Shown: positions 12,905 through 24,359 of the stretch, piece after piece
How positions within the stretch are numbered: position 1 is the stretch's first letter
Layout of the letters: each line of letters starts with the position of its first letter
NCBI RefSeq assembly: GCF_041260155.1
Contig: NC_091931.1
Coordinates: 9,343,861 to 9,407,860 of the forward strand
DNA from: Ptychodera flava
Lineage: Eukaryota > Hemichordata > Enteropneusta > Ptychoderidae
Direction: 5' to 3'
Length of the DNA: 64,000 nt
Translations under genes and position numbers: made by a program
Notes under the pieces: model-generated
The model's database searches: none
The model's input: the letters and a program-made list of their open reading frames with translations, nothing else
Told to the model about the DNA's origin: nothing

Positions 12905-14393
12905 TTTCAACTTGAAGCTAAGTCAACGTCAACCTCCGGTCATTTAATTCATCTGTTGAAACAATACATCGCCCAACGCAAGGCTGACAGCTTCTTCAAG
13001 GTAAGGTTGCGTTCACAAATACGAGTGACGGCCTGGAGGAATTCAGGGAGGATTAGCACATTCTTGGGGTGATAGAGGGGCCCTACTTGATAGTTTTGCT
13101 CTCCGTATAAGGGATATCGGAAAATATTTCGGTTCGGTATCATATTTTACATTTTAAGATTCCAGTCTGGTAGGTAACTCTATAGTAAATGAAATTACAT
13201 TTTATATCATATGATTGATCCTAATGTTAGTAACAATTAAACAGAACTTAGAATCATTTTTTCACATATCTTGACTTTTTTCGAAAAAAGCTTAGAATAT
13301 ATGAATGACATTTTAATATTGATAAAGAAACCAAGAAGCGTTGATAGCTTGGCAGAAGCTGCAATTGTTGATACTTTTTCGATAATTTTATACAATGTAT
13401 CAAAAACGATTTCTTGTTGTCTCCCTAGGTATACAGCATCCTGAAAAAAACTATATTCATTTTTTTGACAAAGCCTGTTTATGTTAACACTATCGGTGAT
13501 AACTGAATTATATTCCAGACATGTAAGTGAAATTCATTTGCTAACGATACAAATGCATAGTATACATACACAGGCTGTGTTGGCAAACTAAATACTTGAC
13601 AGTTCAACATGCTGTAGGGAGCAGAACAAGAACGCAATTGTATAAACTAAACAAAAATTTTGTCAAAATTATCGAAGTTAATACAGCTACAGCCCTTCTA
13701 CTGCCTACGAGCAGTCCCATTGCATACCAATAGTGACGGAGATAGCTCTGACTCTGCTGTAGTTGAAGAATTAGAAGAGCGTGGGTCGCATGACGTCTGC
13801 TTGAACGTAATGGCACAGTTACTTCTATTTCTATATGGCTACCTACATTTATCATTTTACAATGAGTACATTATTTATAGAGTCTTAGTGTAAAAATAAG
13901 TGTGAATGATAAGCAGATATGTTAAAGTAGATTTTTTTAAACTTTGCATCGTGTATTAACATCATTATTTGTTACTTTTTTTAAAATCATGTTGACATGT
14001 GTTAAACTTAATATTCACAGCCTGAGTATTAATATGCAGCAATCTTCTGGTATCTTGTCATTCCGATGTGTGTGAAATGCAATGACAGTAATATTTGTGC
14101 ACTAAATACATAAAAGGCCTACGTAGATTGCATTAACAGGCTGAGAACTGAATATTTGAACATCATAAGATGTCAAGAAAGATATACGAGTTATTACAAA
14201 AAGCAAAAACAGTGAAAAGTATCAAGATTTTATGTTTTTAATAATCTCGTTATAATCAGAATAATGGTACTTATACTTTGCAGTAATTCTTGTATATTAG
14301 AATAACTGATTATGAAAGAAAAACGATAGGGTCACCATGTCTGGTTTTCCACAAAGGTCTAAACAAAAGTCACATTTTTTTCTCGGAAACCAC
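12905..14393. other. non-coding stretch
   Basis: Opposed overlapping frames near 13604-13893 have no recognisable domain. Nothing else was supported. Confidence 0.4.
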
Positions 14394-14401
14394 TTATAAT
14401 G

Positions 14402-17400
14402 CAGTGTTGTCCTTATATTTAAAAGTAGCCGGGTAATTTAAGAAAGTAGACGGGTGGACTGCGAGGGAGCGAAGCGACCGAGCGGCGAGTGAGCGTAGCG
14501 AACGAGGGGGGAGAGCGCGAGAGGGGGGGGTCCCCCCTTTCGCAAGGCGAAAAATGAAATTTTGGAGTGGAAATGGTGTTCTCTGGTGGCATCTGAGGTG
14601 ACATTTAGCTGAGACTGAAACAGTACTTTTGTTGTGTGTCTTAGACGTGCTGGCGGGACGTGGTTGCCATACTACAAAACAAACAAACATGATTTTGTTT
14701 TGTTTGTATTATCTATGACACACTTATGATTTATTTGCAGTGAAGATTTAACATTTAATCTTAAATCACCTGCAGTCTGCTCATTTCATTGCTCATTTCC
14801 CATTCTTCATTACCTCATAGTTTCTGAAACTTATGACACAAAGTGAGTGATTGACAGAAATGTTGCAACATATTACTAATAAATGTCACACCGGCAAGAT
14901 CGTCCGTCTTGCTGTTCCCAAATTTGATCAAAGCAGATATGCAGTATGGCGTCGGAAGGAAACAACTCTATTTTCTTTCAATTTGCTCCACGAGTCAGTG
15001 ACAAAAATGATTCAAGGTTCCATCGAAAGACACTATCGGGCAACCCAACACGGAGAACATGGAGAAGCGCAGTGAAATTGAACCCATGCCGGAATCCACG
15101 ACGTATTGTCCTGTTGTCTTAAACAATGGGGGATCAGCGCCACGGTGAAGCTGTGAGCCGTGACGATGATTCGCCGGTTGGCAACGGTCGGCAACACAAT
15201 GCCTGTGAGTGTGACCATGGTTTCTAGTACGTAAAACATCATCAATGAAAATACAATACCCATTCAAATAAACATTTCGGTCAAAAAATCAGTCTAGCTC
15301 ATTTTTTAAAAATACCGTCAATGACGCTGTACCTTCTCTAATGTGTGGCCAGGTCAGGTAATTGGTTGTTGGCATGGAGTTGTTGGTAAATAGTTGATGA
15401 TGTAGGGGCATGAGGTGGGATATGACCCAAAGAACCCAAAAGATTAAATACATCAATCAAAAAAATTCTAAGCTACAGTATAAACTGCCTAAAGATAGTT
15501 CAATGTGGAAAAAAGTTAAATAATTCAGAAATAAGAATTAACAGTCCAAAATAGTAATGACGCACTTCCTTACTGACCTGAGTGCATGTGAAATACACAA
15601 CCTGGCATCTGTAAATTAAATGTATACCAAGTGATCATTTTAAGTCAGTTTTAACTGTTTTTAATGGATTTTCCAAGAGTCCTGTGGAAATGATGAAAAA
15701 CGCTTATCTGGTCTTGTGTTTGTATAACCTCATGGCTGATAATTGTCATAGTATTGAAAAAAAATTGAAAGTGAAGAAATTACTGTTTTTAATAGGCATA
15801 TTTTCCTTGAAATACATGACCGTGTAAAGAATATATGCTAAAAGTGTTTAAGAGTAAATTTCTTTTTCAAAAATTAATTTAATCTGTGACCAAAGGATTT
15901 TTATTCTTTGAGTTTACAAATTCAAACATTGCAATTTGTTCAATCATCTTGTGCAGTGCAAAATTTATAAAATGACTGAAAAACAAAAAAAATTGGCAGA
16001 ATTACAGTCTTTGTGATGTAAAATTATGGGTTGACATCACGATAACTGTTAATCTGTTTGAAGTACTAATATACTATAATTTAAAAAAGAAAAGTTCATG
16101 CAGAAACGGTAAAATATATTGTCAGCAATGTAGTGTTAATTTTGACTTTACATCAAAATATGCCTTTGCTGGATACCAAATATATAGGGCGAAATATTAA
16201 AATCAGCCATGTTCAGCAAAATCCACACAACAGCATTGATCCTTTTCTAATTTGATTTGATTTGCTTATGTTATCCTTGTATGACAGTCAGTACAATATG
16301 GAACTTGAACACAACACAGTGAATAAGTATGCTGTAAATGAAATGGTGTGGCTGCATCCACATGCAGCAATAGGAGTGCCTTTGTCTCTCACCCCTCATT
16401 TCCAACCTGTCCCATCCCTGAAAAAATAGTTTGGTCTTATATTTATAATGTTAATAATTTCTGTATTTGTTAAAATGTGCGCATCTCAAAAACTTTTGAT
16501 CATAAACATTTTCATTGTTTTTTATAGCTGACCATCAGTTAACCTGTTTATTTTGAATATTTGCGCATTTTTCCTCAGTATTTGACATTTTCTGAATACC
16601 TTCTTATTCAGTTTGTCATTTTCTAAAAGTTTAAATGCTCCATTGTGTGGTCAAGCTTTCCACAAGCATCAAATGTGGTACTTCATATAGGAAGGTCTGC
16701 CTCTAGAGGGCGGGCATCATGAACAGTGGTTTGTTGGTTAATTCCTCCACGTAAACTTCTGATTGTACTGTAAACATTGAACATGGCCGACGTCCGATTT
16801 TCCTGTCTAAAACTTTCACTCATTTTCGTTCATATGACTCTGAAACTCCAGGAAACGATTGGGAAGAAAGGGTTATCTTGAAATATTGAGGTACTCGCCG
16901 ATATTTTGCAAAATTAAATGAGAAAAATGCAAGAAAATGCCGACAGGCTTACACAATGACAGTTTTCAGACTCGGAGGCATATGATCATCTCTGCAGATT
17001 ATGCAACAGGCCAAGATCACGTGAGGCCATGAGGGGATATCCACGCAACTCAGTACCAAACACCAGCGCTCACAGAGTGAGCAAACACAAAGTGAGTACC
17101 CCTAACGTCAGCTCAGTAGTCTGTAATAGATTGTAGTCAACTAAGAAACCTTGGAGAAAGGCTTAACACTTTGGCTATGCCGCTAAGTCCTTTTGATTTT
17201 GTCATAGCTCAAATCGTTCTCCCACACCTCCACCTGAGCCATGACACCCCCACCAGTTTATGATATGACCCATCACAATGGCATGACGTCAACGGATCTT
17301 GACAGACGGAAGTCTTGACAGACGGAAGTACTTGACAGCAGCATACTGGTTTTCAACTCTAATACCTTCTCTGTCTATAAATAGACACGAGAAGGTAAAA

Positions 17401-18057
17401 ATTAATCTAGAAAATGCGTCGGTATTGCTCTGAGAATAACTTGATTTGTTGAGAAGATCATACTCGTAGTGACGTTGGCAGCCATCGCGGCGGCGGAAAA
17501 CTAGCTTGCCAGTCTCATCATGGATGTAAAAAATATTTTTACATCCATGGTCTCATGAACTTCGAACCATCGATAAAATCACATCTTTTTCGGCGCCTTT
17601 CTCTCACAAATTCAGCGAAATTGAAGTTTTTCATACATAAACTAAATGTATTGTTGGCCTTTACTTCGGGGAAAAAAATATTCATCGGCAAGGTGCCAGT
17701 GGCCGACGACGCCACATTTCTTTTTGACGCCATCGTTAAAAATGACCTAAGATGACCTTCATACAGGTCAAACCAATCACACTGCTCGTAACAAAGGCAA
17801 CACCATAGGCGCGTCCATCAGCCAATCACACTATTTAACAGATAAAAGATCGGGCTCAAAAGCCACAAATGGGTATTTAGAAACTGTTTTGTGTTTGTGC
17901 AGTTCCATGCGGGGAAAGGGGTCGCGAAACTGCTAATCGTACGTGTGCCGTCTAACAGCTGGCAGTGCAATCCCGAATCTAATTACGTTAAAAGTAGCCG
18001 GGAAAAATGCAAAACAGCCGGGTTATTTACCCGGCACCCGGCTTCTAAGGACAACAC
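14402..18057. mobile_element. Non-autonomous hAT-type DNA transposon
   Basis: The left end reads CAGTGTTGTCCTTA and the right end, inverted, GTGTTGTCCTTA; each is followed within about 30 bp by AGCCGGGT-type motifs. The flanks carry TTATAATG at 14394-14401 and 18058-18065. A CAGTG terminus and an 8-bp target duplication are hallmarks of hAT elements. The first and last two bases do not match perfectly, as if the right terminus lost two bases. The 3.66-kb interior has no hAT transposase domain (no BED finger, no hATC dimerisation region); only short frames such as 14851-15075 and 17539-17755 are present. GC-rich subterminal DNA (14455-14550) contrasts with an AT-rich centre. It would depend on transposase supplied in trans. 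Confidence 0.8.
17519..17549. repeat. Perfect 31-bp palindrome
   Basis: Two 14-base arms starting CATGGATGTAAAAA flank a 3-base loop inside the hAT-type element. It could fold as a hairpin. Confidence 0.85.
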
Positions 18058-18065
18058 TTATAATG

Positions 18066-19975
18066 AATATATAAAACCCTTCAAGTTAGTGCAGTGAATG
18101 CAATGTTCACATTCTTATCATGCAAAAACATAAAATAGAGCTATGAACAGTGAAGATTCTTATTTAAATGAGAAAACGTCTTAAAAAATGGAATTTGTTA
18201 TTTGTCATCAATTTGCTACTATTACACCAATGGGATATTAGAACCTTCCAGTGTTGTCAATTTTGTAAAACTTTTTAAGTAGCATCCAGGTCATAAATAT
18301 CTTGTATTTTTTTCGATAGGTCACTGTGATCCACTTTCAACTATTTTGCAAAGTGTTGATACGAATTCGTAATAAGCATACTCTCTCACGATCGTCATTT
18401 AGGATGCTCTTTCCATTGATCCGGCCACATTTGGATTGACTCAAGTTGGCTTTGACTGATAAATCCAAAACCTCCACTGATGCATTTAAAAGTGAATCAA
18501 TGTAAGAACTTGCCTATATAATGGCTATATAATATGGCTCTATAAACTGCTGAAAACATGTCTTCAACCGCTACAGACTATTGACGTGTGCGTCAAAAAC
18601 GCAGTGTCAAGCCTGTTTGATCAGAACTGCGAAACACTAATGTTTATTTTTTGTGCGCCTACATCCCATGTATATTGCGGCTATATGATAGTTAGGGGTG
18701 GACTTGAAAAAAGATCATATAGAGGGGATTTTATTTATTAGAGTATCGAGTGAAAAAAAATGAATCGCAATTCCTTCAGCACCCTACAATTATTTCTGAA
18801 CGCAGCCTTAGTTGTGTAAATACGCGTAATGAATAACAGGCAGCTACATCTGTTGGCAATCGTTACTATCGGTCAAGTTGATTACTAAAGGTGAACTTTA
18901 ATCATACAAAATCATCGTGAGGGTTGGGTTAGGCTTTACAAATAAAGCATATTGCATGACAATGACATATCGATTAACTGTTGCGCTTAATTAATGCCAA
19001 ATGTTTAGATTATTGTATTTAGATAACCTTATTAATATTCATATTATTGACCTTTAGGTTATGCTAATTTCTCAAACAAAACGATGAGTCATAATCACGC
19101 TTAAAACACAACATAGCCGACATTCACGTCCAAATAGTGCATTGTAATTCATCCTTTTCGCTAAGACCTTGCATTTACTTGATTAAACGGCAATGACCAT
19201 TGAATAGTTAACTACCTGCATTAAAGTTTGCATAAAATGTCAATTACGACATTTTTACCGAAGTATTGGTAGATGAAGCAGAAGCGAGAATATCTTAAAT
19301 TTACGATTTTATACTTCCCTTAAACAGTACATTGACAAGTCTTTACTGAAGATTTGACTCATTGCCGATTGCAATATGCAGTCATGAATCATAATCGTCA
19401 GACCGTTACGTACTGCCCAAATTGAGTATTGCTACCTCAAAGGAGTTTATTTTCCAGGGAAAGCATCACTGGATTGTTATTTGTCAAATAGATTTTGCTG
19501 CATTACACTTATCATATTTATTATTGTTCAGATAGGAATTACAATTACAATTTTGAAGGACTTATACTAGGACTTGTTTTAATCTGTTACGTCTAAAACA
19601 CGTACGGGTATTTAGACTTTGTTGTTGCAAGCGCACTGTAGCCTGTACTCTCAACACCTTAGGAAAATACAAGATTTTTTTTTTTTTGCAATTGGTTATA
19701 GCAAAACATCACAGCATAAAGCGTTATAGAGATTTACCTGTATCATTCGAGTAGGTGTCAGTCTCAATTCCTACTGCCAAAGTCCAATTCTTTCCAGCAA
19801 TTACTAAGATTACCAATCCTAGACAAGCGCCGACTCTTTGTGGTATGTAAGCCGTCGAGAAATTATATCCCCGTCCCATTTTGAAGTTGTGAGGTAGCAC
19901 CAACGTTATTCTTTAGTTAGAGACAGATAAAAGAGTAAACTAGCTGCTCTCTTTCTCTACTGTAGTAAATGGACT
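18066..19975. other. non-coding stretch
   Basis: No gene or recognisable repeat apart from a short T run near 19677-19688. Confidence 0.45.
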
Positions 19976-19984
19976 CGAAATCTT

Positions 19985-20560
19985 CAACTATAGGGATGTA
20001 TCAGCTGAAAAATGTTTGTGCTATGGGGAAGTATACATATATAAGCAAACATACCTGATCTCGGCAAATAAATACCATAGTGACAAGCTGCCTTGCCAGT
20101 TTTAGCGGCAATTATGTAAGAGTGCAAAATAAGGTAGAAGTTGTGAGAAAAGGGGTTAATGCTCTCGTACGAGTGTGAGAAAATATGGGAACAGGAAAAG
20201 GCATCGACAATCTTATAAAATAAACTCGATTGCTTTGTAAAAAAATACAGAAGTCTAACTTCGGCTAAAACCTGCTTCTCTGCCTGACCTATAACAGAAA
20301 AAACATTTTCGCATAAAGTATAAACGACGAGTCTTTCAGGAGCAAATACCGTTGTTGAATAGGGTGTCATTTTTTCATTCTCAGGTTTAATATTCAGAAC
20401 ATTGTCCTTAAAGTCGATGACCGGTCAAATTCAGTAAATACTCGATCTGATTCGTATTCACAACATTTGGTGCCTAATATCACTAAGAGAAGACCCAAAG
20501 CTTTCAAAACTCGCCCGGCTAAATCACCGTCACTAACAAGCATAGTTCAATAAGCGAACC
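19985..20560 (-). mobile_element. SINE-headed long repeat, copy 1
   Basis: On the minus strand the element starts with the SINE-type head (A-box-like GATTTAGCCGGGCG near 20520; degenerate B box near 20460) and continues for about 450 bp. The whole block aligns with 60545-61090 on the plus strand. Shared phrases include 'TTCTGTTATAGGTC', 'GTTAGACTTCTG', 'TTTACAAAGCAATCGAGTT', 'CCTGTTCCCATATTT' and 'CTCACAACTTCT'. The 128-codon open frame here (20370-19984) is repeat sequence and probably not a gene: its counterpart at 60.6-61.0 kb keeps no common protein frame. Confidence 0.65.
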
Positions 20561-21329
20561 GAGTTATGCAATTTAAATGGAAACTTATATTAGAGGGTAG
20601 AGTTCCGACAAATAGTTTATATTCAGCGCTGTAATTTACAGTTTTGAAAGGTTAACTTTCACCTGATCGCATTCAGAAGCCTAATGATTGTTTGATTTCT
20701 ATTTTATGACAGTCGCACAAAAAGGGGAACTTAAAGTCTATTATGCAATTTCATTACTCAAGCGTACTGACAGTGACTGCACATACGCTGCGTTACGGAG
20801 ATAGTTTGTCTCACACAAAGGTTATTGAACCCAGCGGTCATCGACACAAGTAAAATTATTGATGAAAACAACAAGATCTAAGTTATATAAGTGTATATGA
20901 ATTAAACTAATGCACAAAGAAGATAATTCCTTTTTACAAGGATATTATTCTACGTGTTATGTTTGGTTTTAGCAAAATTTGCAGCCACCTAAGTCTGTGT
21001 ATGGTGATTTGTGTTCGTCCACCATGTTTCCGTACACTGTTGTGGAGAGAAATGTAGTAAACGGAACATATACATAGAGTTCCACAAAGCATCGTACATA
21101 TAGTGCATCAGAAAAACATGATAGTGTTTATTTCTCTGTAGAGGGCGTTTGAAATGCATACAATTTACATCTAGTTAGAGCTTGTGTCAACTTTTATGAG
21201 AATACAAACGGACACTGAAGCACTTCCTCTAGTATTAACAATGCATGGAGAGGGACATTTTCACTCCAGCGCACCGACTATGTGGAATAGTGTAACACCA
21301 TGGAATTCACTTTGTTGCAAATTTGATTG

Positions 21330-23560
21330 TATTTTTATCTTTGTTCAAATGATATTAATATCACCAATTTGAACATTTCACCTATAACACTTCCCAAACT
21401 TTCCATGAGTGCATCTTTCAGTTGTGGTCTCCTGTCACCAAGCAGTCGTATTTGCTTCACGGTAACGGCTGATGATAAAGCCTTTTCAAAGTGTTCTGCC
21501 ATAGCACTGCGTTGTATGGCGACTGACTGCAATGCTAAATTCACCACAGCATGCCATCGCTCTGGAGGGTTTGTGTAGGACTGGTGAGGTGCGCATCTGG
21601 CGGCGACAAGGAAATCCAGATCATCCAAGAGAAATAGGCCAATGAAATCTGAACTGATGGGTAAGAAACTCTGTGGTCTGACCCACCGTCTAAATATATT
21701 GCTCGTATGGGTAGTTTTTCCTCCGTCGATACTGCTTTCCTCATTTCAGCTGCGTGCCTGAGTGATGATGATGGTTCAAATATTGTGTCTTTTTAGTATT
21801 TCAACAACTTGTCCCCTGTAGAATGATTAATCCACTGAATTAGGGATGTCAGTGAGAATGATTGTTGAAGGAGTTATTTTGCATTTAGTGGTCATATCAT
21901 GATCTGAAGCAACTAGTGGAATTTCAGACTGAACCACTCTCTGTTCACCTCGACCAACAGCAGCTAAAGGGACACCAGGCTCCCCAACAGGTATTTGGTT
22001 CTTGTCATCTACACGCAATAGCACTGTGTGATCTCGGAACTTTATACAGAACTCTTTCAAATACTTGAAAATTGCACTGGCATAATGAGCATCTTGATGT
22101 GTCATGTTGAACTGTCGAGACTGCACTTTGAATTTCAAAGGAAATTTGCCAGTGTATTGAATAGCTGATCTCAGGAATGTTTTGTTTTTGGCATGAACTG
22201 TAAATATAGCCATTTTTCAGATGGGATTGGGACCTCTGAAGGCAATCTACGTGTAACCTTCTGAAGTAGGTCAGGTACTGACATGGCTGTACTAGTAAAA
22301 CAAACAGTGCCATGTCGTCTGTCATCAACAGCCTGAGAAGCCTCTTCCTCCAGCAATTTATCAACCTCAGCCCAAAACCTGTCAAACACTGATGGTCTAC
22401 CTTCATTCATTTTTCGCATTTCAACAGCAATGTCTGGATCATTCCCATCCAAAATTACCTTCAGTCGCTCTCTCACACTCTTTGAGATTTCATGAGAAGG
22501 AACAGAATGGTCACCAGTGAGAAAGTAGTACATTTCATTGAAAATAATTGGACTGGCCTTCACAACGAGAGAAAACCGTGACATGAACTCCCGTTTCATA
22601 GCTCTAGTGTGATAGACTGGTAGATTTTTTCCTATTTCATTTATGACCTTGTTCGACTTCTCCATATCAGTAAGTGGCATTGATTTCCAAACAAACCACA
22701 AGCTGCCATACTGACTACCAGAATGGTAACCATACAGCTCTATGTCAAAAGGAAGGACCAAGTTTTGAACATACCTGTACCTTGACGGCTTCATTTAATT
22801 CCTTAAATCTGGGCAGTTTGAGGAATGGGTACACCATAACAGTATACAATAGCTGTCTTTTGTGCTCAAGTTCTTGCAATCTAAGTCTTGGGTAATGTTT
22901 ATGCCCTGATGGGTTGTTGAAGTTTTGTTGAAAGGTGTCTTTGTTTTGACATCGAACGGATCGGGTAACTTGAAGCCTCTGCTTTGAAGTTTAGAAAGAT
23001 GGGGCATCAGTAAGAACAAGACACTGGTGACATTATTGACAAAGGTTTTCTCTGTAGTTCCCTCCTGACCATCCGTAAAACCAGCACCTTTCCATCAAAT
23101 CAATAATTTCATTTCGTAATCGCCATTCTCCACGCACAGACTCATCAAACCCAAATTTAGATGGATACTTCTTATCTATTTTCCTTGCACTTTCAAAGCA
23201 CATCAAAGGCATTTCGTGTACATGACTGATCAGTGGTTTGTTTTTGTTTCACATTAAAATGGACAAATGAACCAAATTTTTGGCAAAACTGAAAGACCGA
23301 TAAACTAGGATTGGCTTCAACACCTTCTGATTTTTCCGTCTGCCGCACTCTCATCACCTGCACCATCGTGCTGCCCTTCTTATCAATCGGCCGACTGAAT
23401 AGATGTCTGTTCACGTCCCGATTGCTCGCAATCACCATGCCTTCAAGTAGCCGTGCAAAGGTTTCCTGTCTTGTAACTTCGATCCCAAACCAGTTAAGGA
23501 CTATTTTATCATTCTCTGTTACCTTTACGACGATTATTTCTCTGCCTTCGTCCATTATTT
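21330..23560 (-). pseudogene. Broken DDE-transposase-like gene
   Basis: A series of minus-strand frames reads N- to C-terminally from about 23555 (MDEGREIIVVKVTEN...) to about 21335. Three acidic landmarks occur in DDE order: LLRVDDKNQIPVGEPG (about 22021-21974), IYLDGGSDHR (in the frame 21744-21541) and NPPERWHAVVNLAL (in the frame 21628-21335). From memory, similar multi-copy 'hypothetical' proteins with 'VDDK..VGEPG', 'DGGPDHR' and 'NPVER' exist in cnidarian, mollusc and echinoderm genomes; I cannot name the superfamily and could not search. The copy is broken in several places, so it is not expected to work. No terminal inverted repeats were found around it. A repeated host-like gene family is the alternative. 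Confidence 0.6.
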
Positions 23561-23934
23561 ATCGCAAAAGTAGAGCCACGGCAAACGGTGGGAATGTCAG
23601 GCAGGAAGTATTGACGGAGGTGATACCGTTTTACGTCACCTTATGGTTCACTAGTGAAGTCAGACTGTCGTAAAGGAGTGTTTTGCCGCAAAGTTTAAAG
23701 GCAACGCTTCTTTTGCGACAAAATAGCGCCAAAGATGGCAAAATTTAGAAAACAAAGTTTGTGTTTTTTCCCTGAAAATCTCCAAAAACCTACGCGCGCG
23801 CGGACGTAAAGCAAAGAATTTACTTACTTTGGCCTAAAACATCAAGAACAGTAGGATGAATGGATATGCTGTAATCCAAACCAGGCCGATATCTGTGTGG
23901 AAAAAAGTGGGAATGCAAAACGTGCTATTTATAT

Positions 23935-24185
23935 TGAAGAAATTGTAACATTATTGAAGTCATTTAGCATTTTTACTTTACCTAATTACTAATTTGCATA
24001 TTTAAGGAACTTTCCTAATTAGGGATCTAGGCCTATATCCGGATTGATTTGACCAAAGTTGACGAAACTTGCTACGTACATCGTAGATACTATGATATAA
24101 TATTATAAGTCAAAAGTGTAATCTGGTACTCAGTTTGGTTGAGCCTCGCCTGCACATTCACTAATTTGCTTTTTTTTATAAAAGG
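23935..24185 (+). repeat. Lone copy of the ~145-bp satellite unit
   Basis: Contains 'ACTAATTTGCATATTTAAGG', 'CTTTCCTAATTAGGGAT', 'GACCAAAGTTGACGAAACTT' and 'GATACTATGATATAA', the landmarks of the array at 31695-32740, with partial flanks of neighbouring units. Confidence 0.8.
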
Positions 24186-24359
24186 CCATTTCTCAAATTT
24201 ACTCAAGCCAATATACTGATTCTATGCGCACACATTTAATCTTTCTATAATTGTGACTGCGTTGAATGTTTAGTCGGATTTTATAGTCTTTGTCACTGCA
24301 CTGTCTCCGTAATGCATACCGATTGGCCACGGTGTTCACCCAGTCTGACTATGATTAAG

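Noticed and set aside
14394-14690. 98-codon Arg/Ser/Pro-rich minus-strand frame
   Set aside because: It falls on the GC-rich subterminal repeat (GAGCGAAGCGA-type) of the hAT element.
19984-20370. 128-codon minus-strand open frame
   Set aside because: It lies in a repeat that recurs at 60.6-61.1 kb, where the frame is not conserved.
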